Positions 6,914 through 13,739 of a stretch of DNA of 13,801 nt are shown in pieces. The notes under the pieces were generated by a model. That model did no database searches. It had not been told where the DNA came from and saw only the letters and a list, made by a program, of their open reading frames with translations. Positions within the stretch are counted from its first letter, which is position 1; each line of letters starts with the position of its first letter. The stretch comes from an uncultured Pseudomonadota bacterium (GTDB taxonomy: Bacteria; Pseudomonadota; Gammaproteobacteria; Burkholderiales; SCOH01). The position numbers were made by a program, and so were the translations under genes. Where the stretch lies: the NCBI GenBank assembly GCA_937863215.1, contig CALMFQ010000436.1:1-13801 (forward strand). The letters are read 5' to 3'.

Positions 6914-8278
6914 ATGCCGTACGTCAGCCTCAATCCTGCCACTGGAGAGGTTTTGCAGCAGTTTCCCGGTTTCGACCGGGCTCGCCTTGCCGATACCCTG
7001 CAACAAGTCGCTGCCGCCCAGCCTGACTGGGCCGCGCTGAGCTTCGCCGAGCGTGGCGCCTATCTGCGCCGCATCGCGCATTGTCTGCTGCTCAATCGCG
7101 AGCGTTACGCCGGACTGATCACGCTGGAAATGGGCAAGCTGCGGCGCGAAGCGATTGCCGAGGTGGAAAAATCGGCACTGGTGTGCAATTTCTACGCCGA
7201 CGAGGCGGAACGCCAGCTGGCGCCGCAGGTGATGCCGTCCGACGCCAGTCACAGCTACGTGCTGTACCAGCCGCTGGGCGTGCTGCTTGGCGTGATGCCG
7301 TGGAATTATCCGTTCTGGCAGGTGTTCCGCTATGTCGCGCCGGCGCTGATGGCGGGCAATGCCTGCGTGCTCAAGCATGCGTCGAACGTGCCGCAATGTG
7401 CGCTGGAAATCGAGCGGATCTGCCGCGATGCCGGTCTGCCGGACAATATTTTCCGTACATTGCTGATCGATTCGGCGCAGGTGGCCGAGGCGATCGCTTC
7501 GCCGCATGTGCAGGCGGTCACGCTGACCGGCTCGGAGGCCGCCGGCCGCCAGGTGGCCGGCGCTGCAGGCATGGCGATGAAGAAATCGGTGCTGGAGCTG
7601 GGCGGTTCGGACCCGTTCATCGTCCTCGCCGATGCCGATCTCGACTGGGCGGTTGCCCAGGCTGTGCCGGCGCGCTTCACCAATGCCGGCCAGTCGTGCA
7701 TTTCCGCCAAGCGCTTCATCGTCGTGCCGGAAATCGCCGACCTGTTTGTTGCCCGGCTGCAGACGGAAATCGCCCGGCTGCAATGCGGCGATCCGCTCGA
7801 CGATACCACCACACTGGCACCGCTGGCGCGCGCAGACCTGCGCGACGAGCTGCATCAGCAGGTGCAGGATTCGATCCGCGCCGGCGCGGTGCCGTTGCTC
7901 GGCTGCGAACCGCTTGATGGCGCCGGCGCTTTTTATGCTCCATCGTTGCTGGATCGTGTGCAGCCCGGCATGCGCGCCTACGACGAGGAAATCTTCGGCC
8001 CGGTGGCGCTGGTGCTGCGCGCCAGAGACGAAGCCGATGCGATCCGCATTGCCAACGATACCCGCTTCGGCCTCGGCAGCAGTATCTGGAGCCGCGACTT
8101 GCAGCGCGCGCAGGCAGTTGCGGCGCGTATCGAGGCCGGCAATGCTTATATCAACAGCCTGGTGAAATCCGATCCGCGCCTGCCGTTCGGCGGCATCAAG
8201 GCATCGGGCTACGGTCGCGAACTGTCGGGCCACGGCATCCACGAATTCGTCAACGCCAAGACGGTCTGGATCAAGTAA
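6914..8278 (+). CDS. NAD(P)-dependent succinate-semialdehyde-type aldehyde dehydrogenase
   Basis: A cytosolic aldehyde dehydrogenase of the ALDH superfamily, 454 aa. The length and sequence style fit the short succinate-semialdehyde dehydrogenase group (Sad/YneI-like), which oxidises succinate semialdehyde to succinate in the GABA shunt and related catabolism. Landmarks: PWNYPFWQ with the oxyanion Asn131, cofactor-binding LTGSEAAGR at about 204, general base Glu228 in LELGGSDP, nucleophile Cys262 in NAGQSCISAKRF, EIFGPVALV, and the C-terminal PFGGIKASGYGREL. Start ATG 6914 is preferred over a TTG at 6863 because the family begins at NPATGE and GAAGGA lies 10 bases upstream. It ends 33 bases before a strong terminator and is convergent with the NRPS-like gene. 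Exact substrate is inference; other semialdehydes, such as glutarate semialdehyde from lysine breakdown, are possible. Confidence 0.9.
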   Translation: MPYVSLNPATGEVLQQFPGFDRARLADTLQQVAAAQPDWAALSFAERGAYLRRIAHCLLLNRERYAGLITLEMGKLRREAIAEVEKSALVCNFYADEAERQLAPQVMPSDASHSYVLYQPLGVLLGVMPWNYPFWQVFRYVAPALMAGNACVLKHASNVPQCALEIERICRDAGLPDNIFRTLLIDSAQVAEAIASPHVQAVTLTGSEAAGRQVAGAAGMAMKKSVLELGGSDPFIVLADADLDWAVAQAVPARFTNAGQSCISAKRFIVVPEIADLFVARLQTEIARLQCGDPLDDTTTLAPLARADLRDELHQQVQDSIRAGAVPLLGCEPLDGAGAFYAPSLLDRVQPGMRAYDEEIFGPVALVLRARDEADAIRIANDTRFGLGSSIWSRDLQRAQAVAARIEAGNAYINSLVKSDPRLPFGGIKASGYGRELSGHGIHEFVNAKTVWIK

Positions 8279-8310
8279 CTTTTCGCCTACACAGCGGATG
8301 CGGATGTAAC

Positions 8311-8345
8311 AACGGCCAATCCTGTCAATGGATTGGCCGTTTTTT
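8311..8345 (+). terminator. Strong rho-independent terminator of the aldehyde dehydrogenase gene
   Basis: A perfect 12-bp stem (AACGGCCAATCC at 8311-8322 with GGATTGGCCGTT at 8330-8341) and a 7-base loop are followed by a T run through 8345. The T run is on the plus strand; the minus strand has only a mixed TTGTTAC after the stem, so it is a poorer terminator for the NRPS-like gene ending at 8363, though that gene has no other visible one. Confidence 0.9.
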
Positions 8346-8362
8346 CTGCCGCAGCGCAGTTG

Positions 8363-11300
8363 TCAGCGCCGCCCCGGTTGTGCCGGTGAGCCCAGCCAGG
8401 CGCTGGCCGGCGGGATGCGTTCGCCTTTCAGCACCAGTGTCAGCGGGCCGAGCAGGGCGCCGTCGCCGACTTCGGCGTCGTAGAGCACGGTGCTGCGGCT
8501 GCGCACGGTGGTATTGGCGCCGATGCGCACGCGGCCGATCTTCATGATGCGGTCTTCGAACAGGTGCGTCTGCGGCCCGGCCCAGGCGTTGATTTCGGCG
8601 TGGTCGCCGATTTCGGCGCAGTCGAATTCGGTGATGTCGGTACTGTCGAGATAGGCGCCACGGCCGATTTTTGCCCCCAGCAGGCGCAGCACCGGCACGA
8701 TCATCGGCGTACCGCGCAGCAGGTCGACAAAGTTCGGCACCGCAATCGCTTCGTACAGATTGGTTACCGCTTCGCTGAGCCAGACGAACGACGTCCACAT
8801 CGGCACTGCGCGCGGCTGGTAGCGGCCGATCAGCAGCCATTTGAGGGTGAATACCAGCAGGAATGCGCCGATGCCATAGATAAGCCCGCCGATTGCCAGA
8901 TCTTCGATGAAGGCAGCGATCGAGTCGTTGCCGACGTCGCGGAACGATTCGAGCACGATCAGGTAACCGACGCCGATGGTCAGCGCCAGCGGCAGCACGA
9001 TGCGCATTGCCTCGATGGTGGCGCGCGCCAGCCGGCGTTTCCACGACGGATTGAAAGTCAGGTGCTCGGGGAAGCCGCTGATGGTCTCGCGGGCCGGCAA
9101 GCGCAGCGACGGTGAACCCATCCAGGTATCGCCTTCGCGGATCGCATCGTTGCTTGGGGTGCGGCTTTGCACGCCAATCAACACGTTTTCCGGCAGCTCG
9201 GTGCCATCCGGCACGTAGGCGCCGTTGCCGACAAAGCTGCGGTTGCCGATCACCGTCGGCTGCAGCGTCATCCAGCCGCCATCGACTTCATCGTCGCCGA
9301 GCATGACCGCATCGGCAATGAAGGTATCGTCGCCCAGCGTCAGCATGTCCGGCACCACGCCCATGGCGGTGGAGATTTCCGCATTCTTGCCCACCTTGGC
9401 GCCGAGCAGGCGGTACCACATCGGCGCATACACAGTGGCGTAAACGCCGTGCATGATCTGCAGGCTGCATTCCTGAATCTGGTTGGCCAGCCATTTGCGG
9501 TAATAGGTGGCGCTGTGCACCGGCCAGCTGCCGGCCTGCAGCCGCGGCAGCGCAATCCAGCGGATCGCCGCCGACAGCAGGGCGGTGAGCAAGGTCAGCA
9601 TCGCGCTTGCCGGCAGCGCCAGCACGAAGTAGCGCAGCGCGGTCATCAGTGCGTTCTGGCGCCCGGTCAGCCCCGCCAGCAGGTGTTCGTCGAGCCAGTC
9701 GACCAGAATGAAGGTGGGGAAGATCGGAATGAAGAACAGCGCTGCGATCAGCACCGCCCCCAGCGAATAGAAGCCCGCCTCGAATAGCTTGCGCGCAGCG
9801 CTGACTGGCGGGCGCTGTGGCCGGTGGCTGCGATCGACCATGCCGTGCTTGCGTGCCGGCGAGCCGATCCAGTGCTCGCCGGTCGGCAGGTGCTGGCCGT
9901 CCGCCAGTGCCGACAGGCCGTCCAGCCGCCCCAGATCGGCGACCGAAGTATTGCCTTCCATCACCGCGTACGAGCCGACATAGCCTTCGCGGCCGATGCG
10001 GATGCGGCCGATCACCAGCTCGCCGCGTTCGACGCGGGCATTCTCCAGATTCACCGCGTTGCCGATGCTGGCGCCGTCACCGACGCTGAGCAGGCTCGGC
10101 ACGCGCAGCCGCACCGAGCCGATCACCACATCCTTGCCGATACGCGCGCCGAGCAGGCGCATGTACCACACCTGCAGCGACGAACCGGATAGCAGATAGG
10201 CAGGGGCGATGTCGGTCAGCCGGTCGGACAACCACCAGCGGAAATAGGTAATGCCCCACAACGGATAGCGCCCCGGCTTGACCCGCGCCAGAATCAGGCG
10301 GCGGCCGATTACGGCGGCGGCGAATGCCAGCAGCTGCGCACCGACAAAGGTCAGCAGCGCGGCACCGATGGCGCGCCAGATGCTGTCGCCTTCATCGCCG
10401 GTCAGGTAGTGGTAAACGAAGAACGGCGCCAGCCAGTGGCCGATGCGCAGCCAGATCAGGTGCGGCAATACCGCCGCCTGCGCCAGCCCGCAAGCCCAGC
10501 GGCGCCATGCCGGAATCGCCGGCACCTCGGAGAGCGGTTCGTTGGCGGCCGCGGCGGAAGAGCTGGCACCGATGGCGTCGGCAATCTGCCCCAGGGTGCG
10601 GTTGCGGTAAACATCGTTGACCGTGACCCCGACATAGCGCGCGTCGGCACGCAGTCGCGATACCAGCCGCGCCGCCAGCAGCGAATGGCCGCCGAGATCG
10701 TCGAAAAAATCGGCACTGCGCAGCAGCGGCTGGCCGGGAAACAGCTTGCCCAGCGCCTCGAACAGCGCCGCTTCGGCATCGGTCTGCGGCTCGTCGCCGC
10801 TCGCGCTCGGTGGCATTGCCGCCAGTTCCATTGCCCGTAGCGCCTTGCGGTCGATTTTGCCGGAAGTCAGGCGCGGCATCTGTTCTACCGCTTCGAAACG
10901 CGTCGGCACCATGTACGGCGGCAGGCAGGCTTTCAAGGCGTTGCGTAGCGCCACGCGGTCGATCTGGCCGCCGCTTTCGGCACCGAGAAACGCCACCAGC
11001 TGATCGACGCCTTCTTCCTGCCGTACCACCACGGCAGCGGTGCCGATCCCTGGCTGCTTGCACAGCACCGCTTCGATTTCACCCAATTCAACGCGGAAGC
11101 CGCGGATTTTTACCTGATCGTCGGCACGGCCGAGGCAATGTACCTGCTCGTGTGCGTCGATCAGCGCCAGATCGCCGGTGCGGTACAGGCGGTTTTCGCT
11201 TGGTGTTTCGGCCCACGGGTTGGTGATGAATTTTTCCGCCGTCAGCTCCGGCCGGCCCAGATAGCCATGCGCCACACCCGGTCCGACGATGCACAGCTCA

Positions 11301-12355
11301 CCGGTTTCGCCGACGCCGAGCGGCAGGTTGTTTTCGCCCAATACCAGCAGACCGTAGTTCGGCAGCGGTTTGCCGATGCTGACCGGCTGGCCGCGGCGCA
11401 GCTCGGCCAGGCTGGCCGACACCGTGGCTTCGGTCGGGCCATAGGTGTTGAACAGCTGGCGGCTGGGCGTGGCCCAGCGCTCCACCAGCGCTTCCGGACA
11501 CATTTCGCCGCCAAGGTTGATGATGCGCAGCCCCGGCACATCGCGCGGGAACAGCGCCAGCAGCGTCGGTACTGCGTGCAGCACGCTGATCCGGTTGCGC
11601 TCCAGTGCGTCCGGCAGCGCGTCCGGGTCGCTGACCACGCATTTCGGCGCGATCCACAGGCTGGCGCCGACCAGATAGGAAATCCAGATTTCCTCGAACG
11701 ACATGTCGAATGCCACCGAGAAGCCCTGATACACCTTGTCGTCTTCGCGCACGCCGAGCACGCTGTTTTCGCTGCGCAAAAAATGGCAGATGCTGCCCTG
11801 ATTGATCAGGATGCCTTTCGGCTTGCCGGTCGAACCCGAGGTGTAGATCACATACGCCGGGTGCTCCGGCCGCAGCCCGTTGCGCCGCAGCAGCGGGCCA
11901 TCGGGCTCCGGCTCCAGATCGCGGTGGCCGAACAACGGTACCGGCAGCGCCAGCTCGGTTTCCAGCCATTCGCTGGCAACCACGATGCCGCTGGCGCTGG
12001 CGTCGTCAAGACAGACGCCGATGCGCTCAACCGGCGTATCGGCATCGAACGGCAGCCAGCCGGCGCCGGCCTTGGCAATCGCCAGCTGCATCACCAGCAG
12101 GTCGAGGCCGCGCGGCAGCCACAGGCCGACCAGCTGGCCCGGCCGCACACCGGCGGCAATCAGGTGATGCGCAGCGCGGTCGGCGGCGTGGTTCAGCTCG
12201 GCGTAGGTCAGCGTGCGATCGGCAAATGTCAGCGCGATTTTGTCCGGGCAACGTTGTGCAGTGGCTTCGAACAGGTCGGCCAGGGTTTCGTCGAGCAACA
12301 GGTCGGGGCGGTCGGGGCCACGAACGATCAGGGGTGCAGCAGCTTCGAAGGGCAT
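8363..12355 (-). CDS. Pls/PosA-family NRPS-like enzyme (epsilon-poly-L-lysine synthetase architecture)
   Basis: A 1330-aa membrane enzyme with one adenylation domain (about 20-505), one carrier domain (about 525-595) and a C-terminal block of about 730 aa. The A domain is complete: YTSGSTGKPKG at 171, FDMSFEEIW at 216, NTYGPTEA at 303, YRTGDL at 391, and Lys500 in SGKIDRKAL. The phosphopantetheine site is Ser558 in DLGGHSLL. The C-terminal block repeats three times: two transmembrane helices (about 620-690, 860-935, 1115-1176), a linker, then a hexapeptide left-handed beta-helix-like domain starting LLGA(R/K)(I/V)G at 734, 983 and 1225. Six helices and three soluble repeats match Streptomyces Pls, which adenylates L-lysine and links 25-35 residues through the side-chain amine. 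No HHxxxDG condensation motif and no thioesterase are visible. By family knowledge it makes a cationic isopeptide homopolymer or a short amino-acid conjugate; the amino acid is not established. It stands alone, convergent with the dehydrogenase. The ATG at 12355 has no clear Shine-Dalgarno but fits the family's N-terminus. Confidence 0.88.
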   Translation of the reverse strand: MPFEAAAPLIVRGPDRPDLLLDETLADLFEATAQRCPDKIALTFADRTLTYAELNHAADRAAHHLIAAGVRPGQLVGLWLPRGLDLLVMQLAIAKAGAGWLPFDADTPVERIGVCLDDASASGIVVASEWLETELALPVPLFGHRDLEPEPDGPLLRRNGLRPEHPAYVIYTSGSTGKPKGILINQGSICHFLRSENSVLGVREDDKVYQGFSVAFDMSFEEIWISYLVGASLWIAPKCVVSDPDALPDALERNRISVLHAVPTLLALFPRDVPGLRIINLGGEMCPEALVERWATPSRQLFNTYGPTEATVSASLAELRRGQPVSIGKPLPNYGLLVLGENNLPLGVGETGELCIVGPGVAHGYLGRPELTAEKFITNPWAETPSENRLYRTGDLALIDAHEQVHCLGRADDQVKIRGFRVELGEIEAVLCKQPGIGTAAVVVRQEEGVDQLVAFLGAESGGQIDRVALRNALKACLPPYMVPTRFEAVEQMPRLTSGKIDRKALRAMELAAMPPSASGDEPQTDAEAALFEALGKLFPGQPLLRSADFFDDLGGHSLLAARLVSRLRADARYVGVTVNDVYRNRTLGQIADAIGASSSAAAANEPLSEVPAIPAWRRWACGLAQAAVLPHLIWLRIGHWLAPFFVYHYLTGDEGDSIWRAIGAALLTFVGAQLLAFAAAVIGRRLILARVKPGRYPLWGITYFRWWLSDRLTDIAPAYLLSGSSLQVWYMRLLGARIGKDVVIGSVRLRVPSLLSVGDGASIGNAVNLENARVERGELVIGRIRIGREGYVGSYAVMEGNTSVADLGRLDGLSALADGQHLPTGEHWIGSPARKHGMVDRSHRPQRPPVSAARKLFEAGFYSLGAVLIAALFFIPIFPTFILVDWLDEHLLAGLTGRQNALMTALRYFVLALPASAMLTLLTALLSAAIRWIALPRLQAGSWPVHSATYYRKWLANQIQECSLQIMHGVYATVYAPMWYRLLGAKVGKNAEISTAMGVVPDMLTLGDDTFIADAVMLGDDEVDGGWMTLQPTVIGNRSFVGNGAYVPDGTELPENVLIGVQSRTPSNDAIREGDTWMGSPSLRLPARETISGFPEHLTFNPSWKRRLARATIEAMRIVLPLALTIGVGYLIVLESFRDVGNDSIAAFIEDLAIGGLIYGIGAFLLVFTLKWLLIGRYQPRAVPMWTSFVWLSEAVTNLYEAIAVPNFVDLLRGTPMIVPVLRLLGAKIGRGAYLDSTDITEFDCAEIGDHAEINAWAGPQTHLFEDRIMKIGRVRIGANTTVRSRSTVLYDAEVGDGALLGPLTLVLKGERIPPASAWLGSPAQPGRR

Positions 12356-12380
12356 GGAACGATTCTGAGAAAGAGGGGAA

Positions 12381-12396
12381 AGCGCCGTAAGGCGCT
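12381..12396 (-). promoter_or_regulatory. Hairpin in the leader of the Pls/PosA-type gene
   Basis: A 6-bp perfect stem (AGCGCC and GGCGCT) with a 4-base loop lies 26 bases before the ATG at 12355. On the minus strand it is followed by a pyrimidine tract (TTTCCCCTCTTTC) in place of a ribosome binding site. It could affect translation start or be a weak attenuator; the tract is too poor in T for a normal terminator. Confidence 0.35.
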
Positions 12397-12538
12397 ACAG
12401 TTAACGTTCGGCGCGGAAATCCGTTGACACGGCAGGGTTATTGACCGGCATTCATCCACAGCCGTACTGCCGACCTGACGAGCCGGGCCGCCGGGGTTTC
12501 CGGCATAGTCTGCGGTAAAAAAACAGGAGAAACAATCG

Positions 12539-12703
12539 ATGCCGAACCAGCTCAAATCGCGGCATTTTTCCGTCTGGTTGACCACACCCGGATTACGTCA
12601 TGGTTACGCTGCTGCCAGACTCCGTGTCGATATAGGTTCATGGCCGCGTTCAGGTGCCGGGCGGATGCTGGCAACCGTTCAAATTCCCGTTCGTCTGGCG
12701 TAG
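12539..12703 (+). CDS. Possible small protein, 54 aa, unknown
   Basis: ATG 12539 follows a good ribosome binding site (AGGAGA at 12525-12530, 8-base spacing) and an A-rich stretch; the frame runs 54 codons to TAG 12701-12703. The peptide starts MPNQLKSRHFSVWLTTPG, is Arg/His-rich and basic, and shows no signal peptide, transmembrane helix or domain I recognise. A perfect TTGACA lies at 12424-12429, though without a convincing -10. Codon use includes several codons that are rare in the neighbours (AGA, GGA, TTA, ATA), which argues against a well-conserved native gene. It is divergent from the Pls/PosA-type gene. This is the only gene candidate in the 516-base stretch 12356-12871; function unknown. 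Confidence 0.35.
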   Translation: MPNQLKSRHFSVWLTTPGLRHGYAAARLRVDIGSWPRSGAGRMLATVQIPVRLA

Positions 12704-12762
12704 CCGATGCCAATTGTGACAAAACGTGTCGGAACACGCGCTTGGGCAGACTTTTTTACAAA

Positions 12763-12791
12763 TTGGCCAACGGGCAAATACATTGTTTACT
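12763..12791 (+). promoter_or_regulatory. Candidate promoter of the small secreted protein gene
   Basis: TTGGCC (12763-12768) and TTTACT (12786-12791) are 17 bases apart in a locally AT-rich region, about 80 bases before the GTG start at 12872. Just upstream, an inverted repeat (CGTGT, CGGA, ACACG at 12725-12738) could be an operator. Both are by-eye calls. Confidence 0.35.
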
Positions 12792-12871
12792 GCCGTCAGC
12801 GATCATTAGCACACCGGGCAAGCCAATAGCCCGCCAAACTGTCAATGTGAAAGCTTTTAAGGAGAAACATC

Positions 12872-13177
12872 GTGAAACTGGTTACCGTACTGATCGCAAC
12901 TATTGCAACCATCGCTGCCGGCAGTGCATTCGCCGATTCGATCAACCAGCGCCAGCATCGGCAGGGCGAGCGCATTGCACAAGGCGTGCAATCCGGCGAA
13001 CTGACCAAGGACGAAGCCAAGAGCCTGCGCGCCGAGCGTAAAGCGATTCGCACCGAAGAACGCGCCTATCGTGCCGACGGCAAATTCACCAAGGCCGAGC
13101 GCAAGGATGTACAGCAGGATCTGAATCAGAGCAGCCGCGACATCTATCGCGAAAAACACGACGCCGAACACCGCTGA
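12872..13177 (+). CDS. Small secreted charged helical protein, function unknown
   Basis: A 101-aa protein with a clear signal peptide (MKLVTVLIATIATIA, cleaved after SAFA at residue 21), leaving an 80-residue, strongly charged, cysteine-free helical protein. It contains two related units, SGELTKDEAKSLR at about 41 and DGKFTKAERKDVQ at about 69, each a turn with Gly, a Thr-Lys and then a charged helix, and it ends SSRDIYREKHD. Similar small exported proteins of the form INQRQ...SGELT...DIY..KHD are common hypothetical proteins in Beta- and Gammaproteobacteria, to my recollection; none has a function that I can name. The GTG start has AAGGAG seven bases upstream, the best ribosome binding site near it. 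It forms its own transcription unit, closed by a hairpin shared with the convergent gene. Confidence 0.88.
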   Translation: MKLVTVLIATIATIAAGSAFADSINQRQHRQGERIAQGVQSGELTKDEAKSLRAERKAIRTEERAYRADGKFTKAERKDVQQDLNQSSRDIYREKHDAEHR

Positions 13178-13193
13178 TCGCGCCGCGTCGCGA

Positions 13194-13228
13194 CAGCAAG
13201 CAACACGGGCCTGCGGGCCCGTTTGCTG
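13194..13228. terminator. Hairpin terminator between convergent secreted-protein genes
   Basis: A core stem ACGGGCC (13205-13211) and GGCCCGT (13216-13222) with loop TGCG is extended by CAGCAA (13194-13199) pairing with TTGCTG (13223-13228), leaving a 5-base bulge. It fills the gap between the stops at 13177 and 13229. There is no long T run on either strand, so it may be a modest two-way terminator. Confidence 0.6.
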
Positions 13229-13567
13229 TTACTGCAGCCAGGCCGATACGCCTCCGTGCTTGTAGCAGGCGCCGTTCTTGCCGGGAAAGCCGTAAGTGCC
13301 ATCCATACAGCGCGCGGTTGAGCCGGCCGGACGGTTCGGGTCTACCAGTTTCGGCGCTTTGGCGTATTCCTGATTCAGCTGCTGGTATTGCACCGGCTCT
13401 TTGCCGGTAGACAATTTGCCCACCGGCTTTTTCGCCTTGCCGCCCTTGTCCAGCTTCAGCTCCACCGCTTTCGGCTGGATATCCGGCGCCACCGAACTCA
13501 GTTCCACTTCCGTCGCGCCGGCGCCCAGCGCAGACAGCGCTGTCAGCAGAGCAATGATCGTCTTCAT
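13229..13567 (-). CDS. DUF3761-type secreted protein
   Basis: A 112-aa exported protein. Signal peptide MKTIIALLTALSALGAGA is followed by a Lys/Pro/Val-rich linker (about 20-80) and a compact C-terminal module with CMDGTYGFPG, GACYKHGGVSAW and two Cys (87, 101) that probably form a disulphide. The pattern C-x-DGT-Y...G-x-C-x-x-HGGV-x-x-W is that of DUF3761 proteins, short exported proteins of unknown function. Start ATG 13567 was chosen over a farther ATG at 13624 because it begins the signal peptide; the GACGAG seven to twelve bases before it is a weak ribosome binding site. A possible promoter (TTGCCC and TATGGT, 18 bases apart) lies on the minus strand about 30-60 bases upstream. It is convergent with the small secreted protein gene. 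Confidence 0.82.
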   Translation of the reverse strand: MKTIIALLTALSALGAGATEVELSSVAPDIQPKAVELKLDKGGKAKKPVGKLSTGKEPVQYQQLNQEYAKAPKLVDPNRPAGSTARCMDGTYGFPGKNGACYKHGGVSAWLQ

Positions 13568-13639
13568 TATTTTCTCGTCATAAACAAAGCCGCAACCATA
13601 CAAGGCATCGGCCCGGTTGGGCAAGGTGTGCGGCAGCCA

Positions 13640-13735
13640 CTACTTGGTCATGTAACCGGCCGCTGCCCTGCAGGCCGCTCTGGTATTGGCCTGCAGGCCG
13701 GCCTGCGAGGCAATGTCAATGCGGCTTGCGGCCAT
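13640..13735 (-). CDS. Doubtful 31-codon ORF or remnant after mnmE
   Basis: The minus strand reads ATG 13735 to TAG 13640-13642, starting four bases after the mnmE stop. The peptide (MAASRIDIASQAG..., ending CRAAAGYMTK) has no ribosome binding site of note and matches nothing I recognise. It may be the C-terminal scrap of a lost gene or chance. The DNA holds two copies of CCTGCAGG (about 13670 and 13691), one inside the palindrome GGCCTGCAGGCC. Confidence 0.2.
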   Translation of the reverse strand: MAASRIDIASQAGLQANTRAACRAAAGYMTK

Positions 13736-13739
13736 GCAC

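Noticed and set aside
6860..8242. Minus-strand open frame of 460 codons opposite the aldehyde dehydrogenase gene
   Set aside because: Antisense shadow; the plus strand has all ALDH motifs and a terminator directly after the stop.
11138..12427. Plus-strand open frame of 429 codons opposite the A domain
   Set aside because: It is an antisense shadow of a GC-rich gene: Gln/Arg/His-rich, no motifs, no start signals. The minus strand carries every adenylation motif.
12552..12737. Minus-strand 61-codon frame in the leader region between the synthetase and the small secreted protein genes
   Set aside because: It overlaps the 12539-12703 ORF on the other strand, starts at GTG without a ribosome binding site, and matches no family I recognise. 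The residue mix looks protein-like, so it stays a weak alternative.
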